A DNA stretch of 64,000 nt, taken from positions 3,348,001 through 3,412,000 of the forward strand of contig JARUPY010000471.1 of assembly GCA_029817715.1 (NCBI GenBank). Reading direction: 5' to 3'. Each line of letters begins with the position of its first letter. Positions within the stretch are counted from its first letter, which is position 1. The position numbers and the translations under genes are program-made. Shown here piece by piece: positions 45,653 through 56,449 of this stretch. Under the pieces are notes generated by a model. The model had not been told where the DNA came from and made no database searches. It saw nothing but the letters and a program-made list of their open reading frames with translations. This DNA is from Melastoma dodecandrum. Taxonomy: Eukaryota; Streptophyta; Magnoliopsida; Myrtales; Melastomataceae.

Positions 45653-46882
45653 ATGGCACTGCCTCGTCGTCGTGAGGTTGTTCTTTTGTTTTGTCTAGCT
45701 GCTGCAATATTCATTCAATTTTATGTGGTTTCAGTATGTTGTTTCTTTGTTCAGGATAATCTTCCAAGTAATCCTTGGGAAAATCTTCCGATAGAACTCT
45801 TTGACCATCTCCTATCCGGACTTTCCGTCCACGTTCTCATCCGATGTAGAATTGTTTGCAAACTGTGGCTGCGGATTATTGATTGTTTATATCCATGGAT
45901 GAAGGACATCAACCCAGGAAAGACTTGTATTTTCGGATGTTTCGCCGACGATGAGATCACGGGGCCGAGAATCTATGGAATGATAAAAAAAGGAGATGAG
46001 ATGATACCGCAACAGATTGCCTCTTTTCCCGAGCTGAGGGGCTTTCGGCAAGGCGTTTCGGGCAAGGTAACTACCTCTAATGGCTTGATCCTCTTGGAAA
46101 GACAGGACAAATCCCGTATCCTGGAGAGCGCAGTCATCAATCCTTTGACGAAAGAGATGGTCGTGGTGCCGGGATCACCCTACCAGCCCGTTGCATTTGA
46201 TAACTTGACTCTAGGGTACGATCCATTGAGCGGTAGTCACAAGCTGGTTCAGCTGCTAGTTCGGGACGAGAACAATAATCTTGGGGCAGCTATTTACAAC
46301 CTGCGGGGGGGAAGGAGCTGGAGATTTATCCCCTTCCCTGGCTCGTTACTTGCATCATCACACGGGGCCTTTGAGAATCAAGATCAGGAAAGGAGAGGAG
46401 GTGTCTGTGTTTCCGAGACTCTCTTCTGGACCTTACATGGGCCGACACGAACGATTATGGTTTGCTTTGACCTGAGGGGTGAGAATTTCTTCCGGCGTTC
46501 AATGGTAAGGAGACATTTGGAACGGTACGAGTTAGCAAACGTGGGAAAACGTCTGACCTTGTGGGATCTATCCTTTGGAGACAAGATTGAGATTTGGAGT
46601 TTCGTTCTGGGACGGAACGAAAAGCACCTGTGGATAAGGAGTTGGGTTATGTTCCTGAACGGCCCGATTGATACGACGAACAATGTTACCGGGGTTTACC
46701 ACTACGGCAGAGACGGTCTACTCATTCAGGGAAGTTCATCCACGGGAGAGAGTTTGTTTGTCATGCAGGATAAGATGGACAGGTTCTTAAACTGCACCCT
46801 CAAGGATGGATCATTGGGTCTCTTGGATGTTTATTCCCATCCTTGGAATTCCAAGTCTCTCTTGGGCGGCAACTATGAGTAA
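45653..46882 (+). CDS. F-box protein
   Basis: 409 residues if read as one exon. The F-box is near residues 40-80 (WENLPIELFDHLLSGLSVHVLIRCRIVCKLWLRII). The rest resembles F-box-associated beta-propeller proteins: NGLILLE, NPLTKEMVVVPG, LGYDPLSGSHKLVQ, WRFIPFPG, LWDLSFGDKIEIW. Such proteins are substrate adaptors of SCF ubiquitin ligases; the target is not predictable. The N-terminus is unusual: MALPRRRE is followed by a hydrophobic stretch that looks like translated intron. GT at 45677 and TTGTTCAG at 45754 would remove 78 bases in frame and give MALPRRRE-DNLPSNPWENLP. I favour the spliced form, but a membrane-anchored form is possible. Confidence 0.8.
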   Translation: MALPRRREVVLLFCLAAAIFIQFYVVSVCCFFVQDNLPSNPWENLPIELFDHLLSGLSVHVLIRCRIVCKLWLRIIDCLYPWMKDINPGKTCIFGCFADDEITGPRIYGMIKKGDEMIPQQIASFPELRGFRQGVSGKVTTSNGLILLERQDKSRILESAVINPLTKEMVVVPGSPYQPVAFDNLTLGYDPLSGSHKLVQLLVRDENNNLGAAIYNLRGGRSWRFIPFPGSLLASSHGAFENQDQERRGGVCVSETLFWTLHGPTRTIMVCFDLRGENFFRRSMVRRHLERYELANVGKRLTLWDLSFGDKIEIWSFVLGRNEKHLWIRSWVMFLNGPIDTTNNVTGVYHYGRDGLLIQGSSSTGESLFVMQDKMDRFLNCTLKDGSLGLLDVYSHPWNSKSLLGGNYE

Positions 46883-47853
46883 TAGATTATTTGAACTATT
46901 TTTTCAACTATTTTGTATTCGTTATTATTTTTAGGTTGGTTGTCATTTAACACAATAACAACTAGAAATCAAATCCTTATCGTAACTAATGTTATTTTCC
47001 TTAAACGCCGTCTGTCGGGTTAAGAAAAAAGGCAAGCAAGCGAGCTTCGGTGGTGGCGACAAATCCAAAAAAGAAAGAAACACGGCCGGGCGGGGGATTG
47101 GGACTAAGACAACCAACCGGATTATGGTGCGATTTTGCACGAAGCTCCGGGGCAGTCGTTCCTTTGTCCCCGCGTCATCTCGCTCATCCCTTTTTTCATG
47201 AACTTGTATTTCAAATCAGTTTTAATATTCAGTTTGACATGAAATATGACCTTATCCTGAGGTTTTCTTTCTGCTATATACCTATCTTCTTACAGCAACG
47301 AAGTCATCATATCTCCCATGGTCCGTATCTTAAACTACCACCGTCTTCATCTCTGTATCGTGTCATGGTTGGTGTTTGTCCGTGGTTGGGTCGTCGCTGT
47401 TGGTAGTTTCGGCGTAAAATCTTCGCTCGCCCTTTCGTTTCTCATTTCTTTTAATACCTCAATGTGCGCGGTGTAAGAGATGTGTTATATCCGTGTTTTG
47501 CTTGGAGTCATTTCATGGCGGGCGATGGGATGCTGGGCTTCTTCTTTGTGAAATCTACTCGACTGATGTTCTTCCGCCGTGGATGTTCTTTCGACATTTT
47601 CTTGCAATGCAATGCGTTGAGATTCCCGTGGGAAACTGTCATTCTTGGGGGAATTGTTTTGATTACAGCGAGGTCTCACTCTTTTTTTTCCCCGAAAAAT
47701 ATGCAGTTTTTACTGTGAAGAATTTGGATTTTTTAGTTGGAGTCGCAATGCCCTGTTTTGTAGGATTACAGCATGCTGGCAGATTTCAGTTTATGATATT
47801 TTGGTTTATGATTTCCCGTTTCAGTGATAACTGAACAGTAGTTGGTGTCGGAG
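46883..47853. other. Intergenic and probable leader of the STE20-type kinase fragment
   Basis: No gene seen. T-rich and pyrimidine-rich stretches before 47854 look like a 5' UTR, possibly with an intron. Confidence 0.4.
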
Positions 47854-48394
47854 ATGGCCGATGCCATTGGTTTGCCAGAGGCAGCGGGGTCAAGATTCAG
47901 TTCCCTGGAGTTGATTGGTAGAGGTTCTTTTGGCGATGTCTACAAGGCGTAAGTCCTAGTCTGGCTGTTCTACTAGTTCTATGTGATTAAGTCGCAAAAA
48001 TGAGAAATCTGTTCTATTGTGACTGCACGAACACAATATTTGTTGGCAGGAATATTGAATCCCCGGACACTATCTGCTTGCTCTTGTCTCTTATCTGTGT
48101 ATGCAGGTTTGATAAGGAGCTCCACAAGGAAGTTGCTATCAAAGTTATTGATCTTGAGGAATCGTAAGACCGTAACCTATCTCATGCTTAGTCTCTCTTT
48201 GACTTTAGCATTGCTGTCGGGCATTTCTTGTATGTCCAAAAGGCCGCTGCAAGTCGCATGCTTAAATTAACTGGTTTTCATCATTACACCTTGAGAAAGT
48301 AACTATTTAAATGTTTCCAACAGTCTAGGTTTTTGGTGCTTTTCTGATAGTTGCTGTTTTTTCCAGGGAGGATGGGATTGAAGACATCCAGAAG
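47854..48394 (+). pseudogene. STE20/MST-type kinase, first three exons only
   Basis: Exons 47854-47948, 48107-48163 and 48367-48394, all with GT-AG borders, encode 60 residues: MADAIGLPEAAGSRFSSLEL, then the ATP loop IGRGSFGDVYKA, FDKELHKEVAIKVIDLEES with the ATP lysine, and EDGIEDIQK. This is the N-terminus of plant MST/SIK1-type (germinal-centre) kinases. The rest of the kinase is absent from the window. From 48472 the sequence is instead a copy of CRK exon 1 and onward. Exon 3 ends in phase 0, as does CRK exon 1, so splicing from here to CRK copy exon 2 (48743) would stay in frame and make a protein with two ATP loops. Truncated by rearrangement. Confidence 0.82.
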
Positions 48395-48471
48395 GTGCAG
48401 TTACCAACCAAAAATTGTGTTGACTACTGGCCTATCTTAATAATTTCTTATTTGCATTCTAATGTTATTCA

Positions 48472-51400
48472 GCCATTAAAGGATGGTTGCCGCGAAGAGC
48501 AGATTCCTTCGAAAAGCTAGATAAGGTAAATACTAATTGTTCTACCTTTTCTGCTCCCTGCCATGGTTTGGTGGGAAGGACTGAAGCTTAAAATTATTGC
48601 TTTATGCAAACGGAGCAACCGCTAGCTTCATGTTATTGTTTTCGCTTTTAGCCATCGCCTCTATCAAATTATGGATCTAGTCTTGTCGCGAGGTTATGCT
48701 CATGATGGGGGACTATTGATACAAAAATCTTTTTGAGTGTAGATTGGACAAGGAACTTACAGTAATGTCTATCGAGCTCGCGATCTAGATCAGAAAAAAA
48801 TTGTCGCCTTGAAGAAAGTGAGGTTCGACAACCTGGAGCCAGAAAGTGTTCGTTTTATGGCACGAGAAATTCATATATCGTGCAGGCTTGATCATCCCAA
48901 TGTAATAAAGTTAGAAGGTTTAGTTATGCCAACGATGTCATGTAGCTTGTATCTTGTCTTTGAGTACATGGAGCATGATTTGGCAGGGCTAGCCTCACAT
49001 CCGGGACTAAAATTCACAGAGGCACAGGTAGATTTGCAGTTGAAATTGAAAATTTTGGCAGATTTCGTGAGTGAAATTTATTAAGCACTCCCACCTCTGT
49101 GCATCCTTGTGGCAGGTAAAATGCTACATGCAACAGCTTTTGCGTAGCCTTGAGCATTGTCATAGCCGTGGTGTTTTGCACCGGGATATAAAAGGTTCAA
49201 ATCTTCTCATTGATAACCATGGGATCCTGAAGATTGCTGACTTTGGCCTGGCTAGTTTCTATGATCCTCTTCAGAATCAGCCGTTGACGAGTCGTGTGGT
49301 AACTCTTTGGTACCGGCCGCCGGAGCTTCTACTTGGCGCAACCTACTATGGGATTGCTGTGGATCTGTGGAGCACCGGCTGCATACTCGCCGAGTTATAT
49401 GCTGGCAAGCCCATTATGCCCGGAAGAACGGAGGTGACGGTCTTCCGATTTCCCTATATGCTGCCATGTTCTGAGCAGGACTGTTAAACAATGTTATTGA
49501 TTGACATACACGAGCAATTTATCCCCTACAAAGAAGATTATATTCCTGGTCTTTGTGACTGATTATTTAATTCACTTGTCCTCCGACGAAGTATTTGGGG
49601 GTCATGGCTTTACTTCTTGGACCTCCCTTTCTATTGTTATAGGTGGAACAGCTGCACAAAATTTTTAAGCTCTGTGGCTCACCTTCTGAGGACAACTGGA
49701 GAAAATCAAAGCTGCCTCATGCGACTATTTTTAAGCCTCAGCAACCTTATCCGCGATGCGTGTCTGAAGCATTTTAAGGACTTCCCGGCACCTGCCTTGG
49801 AGCTGGTGGAGAAGCTACTCTCATCAATTGATCCTGCCGACCGTGGTAGTGCAGCCTCTGCTCTGAAGAGTCAGGTATGCAAAGACTTGGCAAGAGCCAG
49901 TTGACTGGGCCTTGAATGACCATCAACATATGAATTGCAGCAAAATACTTGACTAATCACTTTGTTCATTGTAGCTTTGTTGCTCGCTTGTTGATTTGTA
50001 TTTTGCATTTTCTTTATCGTTATGTCTGCTTTCTTCCGGAGATCATTAGTTTAGCGTCATCGTCACTTCCTTATGTTTTATTGCCTTTTCTCCTGCAGTT
50101 CTTCCACATAAAGCCCCTCCCTTGTGAACCTTCCAGTCTGCCAAAATATCCTCCCAGCAAAGAGCTTGATGCTAAAATTCGTGATGAGGAAGCAAGAAGG
50201 TTACTAATAGGGTATAAGTAGAGGTTACAATGGCAGGGAAGTGGGTGTATATTCTACACTCTGTTTTTCCACTTGATATGGCGGGAATATGGTTTGATCA
50301 TGTGTTCGAGGATGTGGGTACGTTTTGCAGTGATAATTGATGCATTCCGTTGTGTAAAATGGTCGAAAGTGGTTTGGTGGCCAAGACCAAAATGTAACTG
50401 TTGTAAAAACTAAAAAGTCATTGAATGTGTTATGTGACCTCGACTCATGGGGATAGAATCATTTGCATGAAACAAATGAAAACCTTCAGCCTGTTTTCTC
50501 CATAGATTGAGAATGGGAAATCTAATTTAGGTCCATCGTCCATCCCCTTTGGTAGACCATGCCTTCTCTATGAATATATGGGTCTGTATATACAAAATAA
50601 TTAGTACAACGCTCATATATACTGTGTGGTGTTTTGTGCGGGAAGACATGCAGCAGCTGGAGTTAGGGGCCAGAGATACGATGAAAGAAAGGTAATGAAA
50701 GAGTCACGCGCTGTCCCAGCCCCTGATGCCAATGCAGAGTTGGCGGCTTCATTGCAGGTCATCTTATTCCTTGTTTTCCTCTGTATTGTTGTTTAGTTGT
50801 GAAACAAGCCTCTCTTTAGTGATCCTGAAAAGTGTTCCATGGATTGCCCAGCCATGTACTGAAATGCTGTTATTAGCATGGGTATGCCAATTCCTGGGCA
50901 GCCATTTTATCTTACTACTCATCATCTTTGGCTGCAAAAAAGGCAAGTCCAACCACATTCCAAGAGCAGAAGTGAGAAATTTGACCCGCATCCCGAAGAA
51001 GTTGCCTCTGGCTTCCCCGTAGACCCACCAAGACCGTCACAAGCAACAGATAGTAAGCTTGATCCACAACAGATACCAAAACGGGCATCTCACTCTGGAC
51101 CACTGTCTCAGAGGTCTGGATGGGCGAAAGACGGGAAGAGACCAGAAGATACTTCAAAATTCTCTGTTGGGCCAGAAAACCAAAGTTTCTCGAGCATTCA
51201 AGCCTCTAGGAGAAGTTTTCTTTCGGATGATCGTAAAGATAGATCTGGTCCTTCACACGTGGAGGTTGTTCCGAAGCTGATTGGGAGGTTCCCTGGGTCA
51301 TTCAAGGAGACGACCGAATCCTCATTTCAGCAAGACCAAAAGCAGCAAATGCAGGATGCATCCGGTTTTAATACCAAGGAAGACGGACGAACAGCAACAA

Positions 51401-51860
51401 AGGATCCCGGCCTGGTTTGTCATTGGAACCTCATGTTAACTCTGAGATTCACTACTGTCTCATTTTTTTGTCCAACGGCAATCTAACGGCCCACACCAGA
51501 TGACACTTCTTCGGTGATAGAGGTAATTTTTGTGTGTTGACATATTTGCTAATAGTTTACCGACTTCACCCTTTGGATTGCTGGTCTACCATTTGCCATT
51601 CACCTGATTTTGGTTACTCTTGCTGGTCCTCAGTCGCAATAATTAATTGATTTTATTTCAATTGGTGTTCTGTATCAGATCGGTTATGGTTCCAAAGGTA
51701 GCAAAATTCACTACTCAGGGCCGCTGATCATGCCGTCTGCCAACATGGACCAGATGCTAAAGGACCATGATAGCCACATACAGGAAACTTTCAGATGAGC
51801 AAGGATGGACAAGGCGAAAGCAAGGAAAACACAAGCAGAGGGGAATCAGATAATCCCAAG
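48472..51860 (+). pseudogene. CRK kinase pseudogene (duplicate of 17101-20500)
   Basis: Copy of the CRK gene from inside exon 1 (GCCATTA..GG junction) onward, introns included. Exon 2 (48743-49027) and exon 3 (49116-49433, three differences in 318 bases from the source) are intact, keeping HRDIKGSN and DFGLA. Exon 4 (49643-49874) has one extra T at 49772-49775, which gives a stop at once, plus a 3-base insertion. The acceptor of exon 7 has changed from CAG to CAA near 50936. The last exon has CGA to TGA at 51796-51798 and a deletion of about 54 bases removing the normal stop. The myristoylated N-terminus is missing. Not able to make a full kinase. Confidence 0.92.
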
Positions 51861-52194
51861 TTTGTGATTGTGTTGTAAATGGATTCAAGGAGCCTGTCAG
51901 ACCTCCGCTCGTTACAGTGCAACAGTTTCACCGTCTCCCGACCCTCGGAATGCCTGTAATAACATCACAATATTTATTCTCCTAGAGTTTATAGCAACGA
52001 CTTATTGGTGGAGTTCAACCTCGTTGTGCGGACTATTTCGCGTTTCCGAGCTCCTCGATTGGCCTCACTGAAGGGTTGGTGATTCACTGGACCATTAAGT
52101 TAGGATGTTGTTGGAGGATTGTGAATACTGAATGCTGCTATTCCGTATACGTATACTTTTGTAGAAAAAAAAACCCTACCAAAAGTTAAAACAA

Positions 52195-52365
52195 CTATCT
52201 ACAAGGCTTGCGCCCCTGCTTAACAGCATTCATCAGCTTTGCTATGAGTATCTGCAGCCGTTGAGCCCCGGGACCGGGCCTAAGCTCCTCTGTACTCTTA
52301 ATCTCCGAGCATTCGGGATCCCCGGAACACCAACCACCGGCTGAGAAGCTCACATTACCTCGGCC
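52195..52365 (-). pseudogene. 3' end of GT14 gene, duplicated fragment
   Basis: Copy of 20838-21008: encodes the last 56 residues (FSAGGWCSGDPECS ... LMNAVKQG) and the stop. The match ends abruptly at about 52366, inside what is the last exon in the source gene. Confidence 0.85.
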
Positions 52366-52406
52366 AAGTACCTACGCAGGAGGTTCACCAATCCTCCGGC
52401 CAATCG

Positions 52407-52490
52407 TCCAGGTTCAGCGACGAAATGGGCGTCGGCTTCATCACCTCCGACGATGGTGGCGAGGATCTCTTCGTACACCGACGGCTATAG
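52407..52490 (+). pseudogene. Cold-shock-domain fragment
   Basis: 28 codons reading RFSDEMGVGFITSDDGGEDLFVH followed by RRL and TAG. This resembles the nucleic-acid-binding core of plant cold-shock/glycine-rich proteins (KWFN..KGFGFITPDDGGEDLFVH). No start or remaining domain; a displaced scrap at the duplication border. Confidence 0.5.
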
Positions 52491-52669
52491 GAAAAGGTAT
52501 GAACAGGGACTAAATTACATAAATCAAATAGTTGGGGACTAATTTTCATAAATTAAATAGCTGGGGATTAAATTGAAAAAAATAAAAATAAAATTTAGAT
52601 ATAAAACGCCCGGGCGGGAAAGTTTGTTGCGAGCACTCCTTAGGCCCTGATCCTCTCTCATCCTCTCTC
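52491..52669. promoter_or_regulatory. Upstream region of acidic repeat gene
   Basis: Two diverged tandem copies of 'ggggactaa.tt.cataaa' (52508-52578) and a direct repeat tcctctctca just before the ATG at 52670. Possible TATA at 'agatataaaac' about 75 bases upstream. Confidence 0.35.
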
Positions 52670-53329
52670 ATGTCGAAGCGCAAGCGTGAGGATCCTCCTG
52701 CTCAGGAGGTCCAGCAGGATGCTGATGTAGAGGAGGAGGAGGTCCAGCAGGACGCTGATGCAGAGGAAGAGGTCCAGGTCGAGCAGGACGCTGACGCAGA
52801 GGAGGAGGTCCAGCATGATGCTGATGCAGAGGAGGAGGTGCAGCACCAACAGGAAGCTGATGCAGAGGAGGAGGAGGTCCAACACGACGCTGATGCAGAG
52901 GAGGAGGCCCAGGTCGAGCAGGACGCTGATGCAGAGGAGGAGGTCCAGCATGATGCTGATGCAGAGGAGGAGGTGCAGCTCCAGCAGGAAGCTGATGCAG
53001 AGAAGGAGGAGCAGGTCCAGCAAGACGCTGATGCAGAGGAGGAGGTCCAGGTCGAGCAGGACGCCGATGCAGAGGAGGAGGTGCAGCTCCAGCAGGAAGC
53101 TGATGCAGAGGAGGAGGTGCCGTTCCAGCAGGAGGCTGATGCAGAGGATGAGGTGCCGCTCCAGCATGATGCTGATGCAGAGGAGGACGTGCAGCTCCAG
53201 CAGGAAGCTGATGCAGAGGAGGAGGAGGTCCAGCAAGACACTGATGCAGAGGAGGAGGTCCAGGACGAGCAGGACGCTAATGCAGAGGAGGAGGTGCAGC
53301 ATGAAGCTGATGGAGAGGAGGAGGTGTAG
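52670..53329 (+). CDS. Acidic tandem-repeat protein, unknown family (copy A, 5' part)
   Basis: ATG at 52670 opens MSKRKREDPPAQ, a likely nuclear localisation signal, followed by about 18 imperfect repeats of 10-13 residues with consensus (V-Q-x-x-Q)-DADAEEE. 219 residues to a TAG at 53327-53329 that replaces the CAG found at that position in other repeat units; the repeat itself continues to about 53493, where it abuts a PPI intron. Highly acidic, no known catalytic motif; I do not recognise the family. The matching C-terminal piece (ESDSSDDYNRDYTRNTDSSDEEPN) is found only after the repeats at 57326 and 62233, suggesting one gene split by the PPI-S4 insertion. Confidence 0.5.
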   Translation: MSKRKREDPPAQEVQQDADVEEEEVQQDADAEEEVQVEQDADAEEEVQHDADAEEEVQHQQEADAEEEEVQHDADAEEEAQVEQDADAEEEVQHDADAEEEVQLQQEADAEKEEQVQQDADAEEEVQVEQDADAEEEVQLQQEADAEEEVPFQQEADAEDEVPLQHDADAEEDVQLQQEADAEEEEVQQDTDAEEEVQDEQDANAEEEVQHEADGEEEV

Positions 53330-53493
53330 CTCCAGCAAGAAGCTGAGGCTGAGGAGAAGGAGGTCCAGCAAGACGCTGATGCAGAGGAGGAGGAGGAGGT
53401 CCAGGTCGAGCAGGACGCTGATGCAGAGGAGGAGGTCCACCATGATGCTGATGCAGAGGAGGAGGTGCAGGTCGAGCAGGAAACTGATGCAGG
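52690..53493 (+). repeat. Coding minisatellite, block A
   Basis: Units of 30-39 bases built on 'ctgatgcagaggaggaggtccag'. Unit lengths stay multiples of three. Block B is 56450-57325 and block C 61350-62232. Confidence 0.9.
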
Positions 53494-53589
53494 TCAGGAT
53501 ATCGATTATTCCCTAGAAAGCGTGTCTTGCATTCTGATGTTCCTTTTGTTAAGTATAATTAACGCGCAGTTCTTTTATTAATCTTGTAG

Positions 53590-55581
53590 GCAGAAAGAGG
53601 TGAGATAATTTCCCAGCTGAAAGCATTGGGTGTTGAGAACAGACAGTTCAATATGGTGATGGATGAGAAGAGAAAGAAAATGGAACCGCTGCAGCAAGCT
53701 CTCGGAAAGCTGCGCAACACAAACACGGCTAATCGTGGCAGCGGTTTGTGCTCTTCAGAAGAGGAACTGAATGGAGTTGTATGTTTCTCTTTATGAGCGT
53801 TTGAACCATTTTTTTTCTTCTGTTTGTCTTATTTCCTGTTGACTCTTGGGTGTGCATATTGGCAGACCCAGAGCTTGCACTGCCAGATTCAGCATGAGAG
53901 TATCTCACTGGCTGAGGAGAAGCAAATTATACGGGAAATTAAGCAGCTTGAGGGAACAAGGGACAAGGTCATTGCAAATTCTGCGATGAGAGCTGAGATC
54001 CAGGGGTCAATTGGTCAGAAGGAAGACATTCAAGACCAAGTCAAAGTAATAAGATCACATCTCATGGATTTTGTGATTCTGTGAAAGTAGTTTGCCATCC
54101 ATTTCCTTTTAGTCCTCAAGGTCCCTGATGTGTCCTGACGGTTTTTTGTTTTTGACTTGTCTGATGCAGCTTATTGAAGTTGATTTGGATGAAGTAAGAA
54201 AGGACCAGCAAGCCGTGAAGGCAAATATCAAGCAGCTCAGGGATGAGTTGGATGCCGTTGACTCTCATATCATGTCCCTGCAAGATGAGCTAGAAGTCGT
54301 CGTGGAAACCAGGGACAAAGCATATTCGAATTTGCAGGATCTGAGGAAGCATCGCGATGAAGGGGTGCGTGAACTTCTCTAAGAACCTCGGCTTTTCCTT
54401 TCCTGATGCTGCCCAGCCATACTTATCTATCTCATTACCATCTGTCTGTGTGCCGGTTAATACTTTGTCTCCCATTTTCTGTCAGAACGTTTCTGCTAGA
54501 ACCGCGCTCTCTTCAATTCTGCTAGGGAAGTTGCTGCGAAGAAGGACGTGATGGCCCTTCTGGATCTTTGACATGCAGAGGTTTTTGGAAGTTTGAGATT
54601 TTGCTATATTACTCTAATTAGCATTTTCACCCGTTCCTCATCTTTCCAGGTCGAGAAATTCTTCTCCCTTTGGAATGGCAGCAAAACTTTCCGGGATGAT
54701 TATCAAAAGCGGATTTTGACATTGCTAGATGGCAGACAGATGACCAGGGATGGTCGGACAAGGCTTCCCACCGAGAAGCCTTTGGTGGCTGTTGAGAAAT
54801 TACTGGCAGCTCCAAAAGTGGAAGCTGAAGTGAGAAAACCAAAAGAAGTTCCTGGATCACCTGCACAACAAGACCCTGCTCCTGTCCAGAAGGTAGAGAA
54901 GGAGCCCCTCAAGAAAGCAAATGAGTCGGTCAGGAAATCCGAAACAAAAGAACTGGAGCCCAAAGAATCCAATGTCGACGAGGACGTGTACGAGATTCCG
55001 ACGCCTGAGCCCTCACCTGTTGTCCAGATTGATGAGACAAAGCTGAAGGAGATGAAGAGGGAAGAGCAGATTGCTAAGCAGAGGCAGGCTCTTGAGAGGA
55101 AGAAGAAGTTGGCTGAGAAGAATGCCGCGAAAGCGGCAATCAAGGCTCAAAAGGAAGCCGAGAAGAAATTTAAGGAAATTAGCGGATAACTTATCCTTTG
55201 CCTTTGAATTCCTAGTTCCCTTTAAGTTCTCAACTCGTAGCATAACAAGAGTCTTTCTTTCCTTTGTTTCGATGGCAGGATCAGGAGAAAAAGCTGAAGA
55301 AGAAAGGTGGTGCTGTGGAGACGGAGGAATACACCAAAGTCGATGCCGTCGATTCTGAAAAGCCCGAAAGAACTCCTGAAGCTCCTCCTTCTGTCCAGGT
55401 CGTGCCTAAGGAGAAGAAGGAGAAGACCATCAAGGCCAGGAAACAGACGAAAGCACCCGAATCTGTCCCCAAGGCGATACTCAGGCGCAGGAAGTCAAAC
55501 AACTACTGGGTTTGGGCGGCCGGTTCAGCCGTGCTGGCAGTCTTCCTTTGTCTGTTACTCGCCTTTTACTGCCTCCGTTGA
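53590..55581 (+). pseudogene. PPI pseudogene, copy A
   Basis: Begins in intron 1 (from about 53493) and carries exons 2-7 of the PPI gene. Exon 1 with the start codon is missing; the acidic repeats sit in its place. The fifth exon near 54486 has lost four bases (aacgtttctgctag against aacgtccctttctaccag), shifting the frame, and the source codon TCA at its end reads TGA (about 54570). The Lys/Glu-rich exon (54650-55189) and the tail-anchor exon (55279-55581) are still open. Like the source gene it has no GT donor after KEISG. Confidence 0.9.
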
Positions 55582-55685
55582 GGGAATAAAGAGGGCTTAA
55601 GCCCCCCCACAGAGTGAGTTCATGAAATTTAGTCCCTGGGGACATTATGATTTCATACTGGTAAACTATTGTTATCCCCTCGCAG

Positions 55686-56291
55686 GTAGGTAATGTCTCC
55701 GTTACTTGTGAAAGGATCCCCTTGCTGGCACTCGAGTATGAACCCCCAAGGTCACACCCAACTCTATTCATTGTTCTGCTCCTTTGATTGGTTCACGGTT
55801 CTGTTAATTTGTCAGCGTGCAATCCAAAGTTATAGTTGGGTTAGAACCGGATGCAGGACCAAGTCACTCAAATCCGTAGAGGCCTCCTTAAGGGTCGATG
55901 CTCTCGCGAGTGCCGGATTCAAGATATCTCGGTCAAAGCTGGCAGACATGATTAGGCATTTTTCTTTTCCTTGTGCACGCACCATTGACATTCGAAGAAT
56001 TGGGATCATTCGGATGTTCGTGTTACTCGTAGCGATGGGGACGTGCGAGTCAACTGGACGAAGGTGACGAAAAACGGAACAACGCTAAAAACAGGAGACA
56101 TGGCCTCTCTCAGCGGCAAAGGTAGGGTAAAAGTAAGCCGACTTCTCCACTTCCTGCTCTTTTTTACAAAAAAAAAAAAACTCTGATATTCTTCCAATGC
56201 CACTGCTGGTCTCGTCGTCTTGTATCAGATAGGGGAGATCAACCAAACAAAGAAGGGGAAATTCGCGGTGGAGCTCATCCGATACCTGTAA
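55686..56291 (+). pseudogene. S4 protein pseudogene, copy A (exons 7-10)
   Basis: Exons 7-10 of the S4 gene with introns, ending RYL and TAA. Everything before exon 7 is absent: PPI 3' flank is joined to S4 intron 6 near 55600-55670, deleting about 1.9 kb relative to 27890-29790. The reading of the S4 domain is intact, including the GC-AG intron, but there is no start. Confidence 0.88.
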
Positions 56292-56449
56292 GCAAGGTTT
56301 TCTTTCCGGGGCTTGGAATAACATTTCCAGTTAAAGACCGTGTTTGGTTTGGGGACTGGTGAGTTAAATGTCGTTGGTTCACATTGAATCCTGTAACATA
56401 ATAATAAATAAAGCAAGACCAAACATAGCATGTGGTTCGTCCGTCCGTC

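Noticed and set aside
52658..53443. Long minus-strand ORF of leucine-rich hydrophobic repeats over block A (and similar 306- and 418-codon ORFs over blocks B and C)
   Set aside because: They are the reverse reading of the acidic minisatellite, with no separate start context or non-repeat domain; stop-free only because of the repeat's period.
52670..53493. CRISPR-like or other prokaryotic repeat array
   Set aside because: Units are contiguous coding repeats without spacers, in a plant nuclear context.
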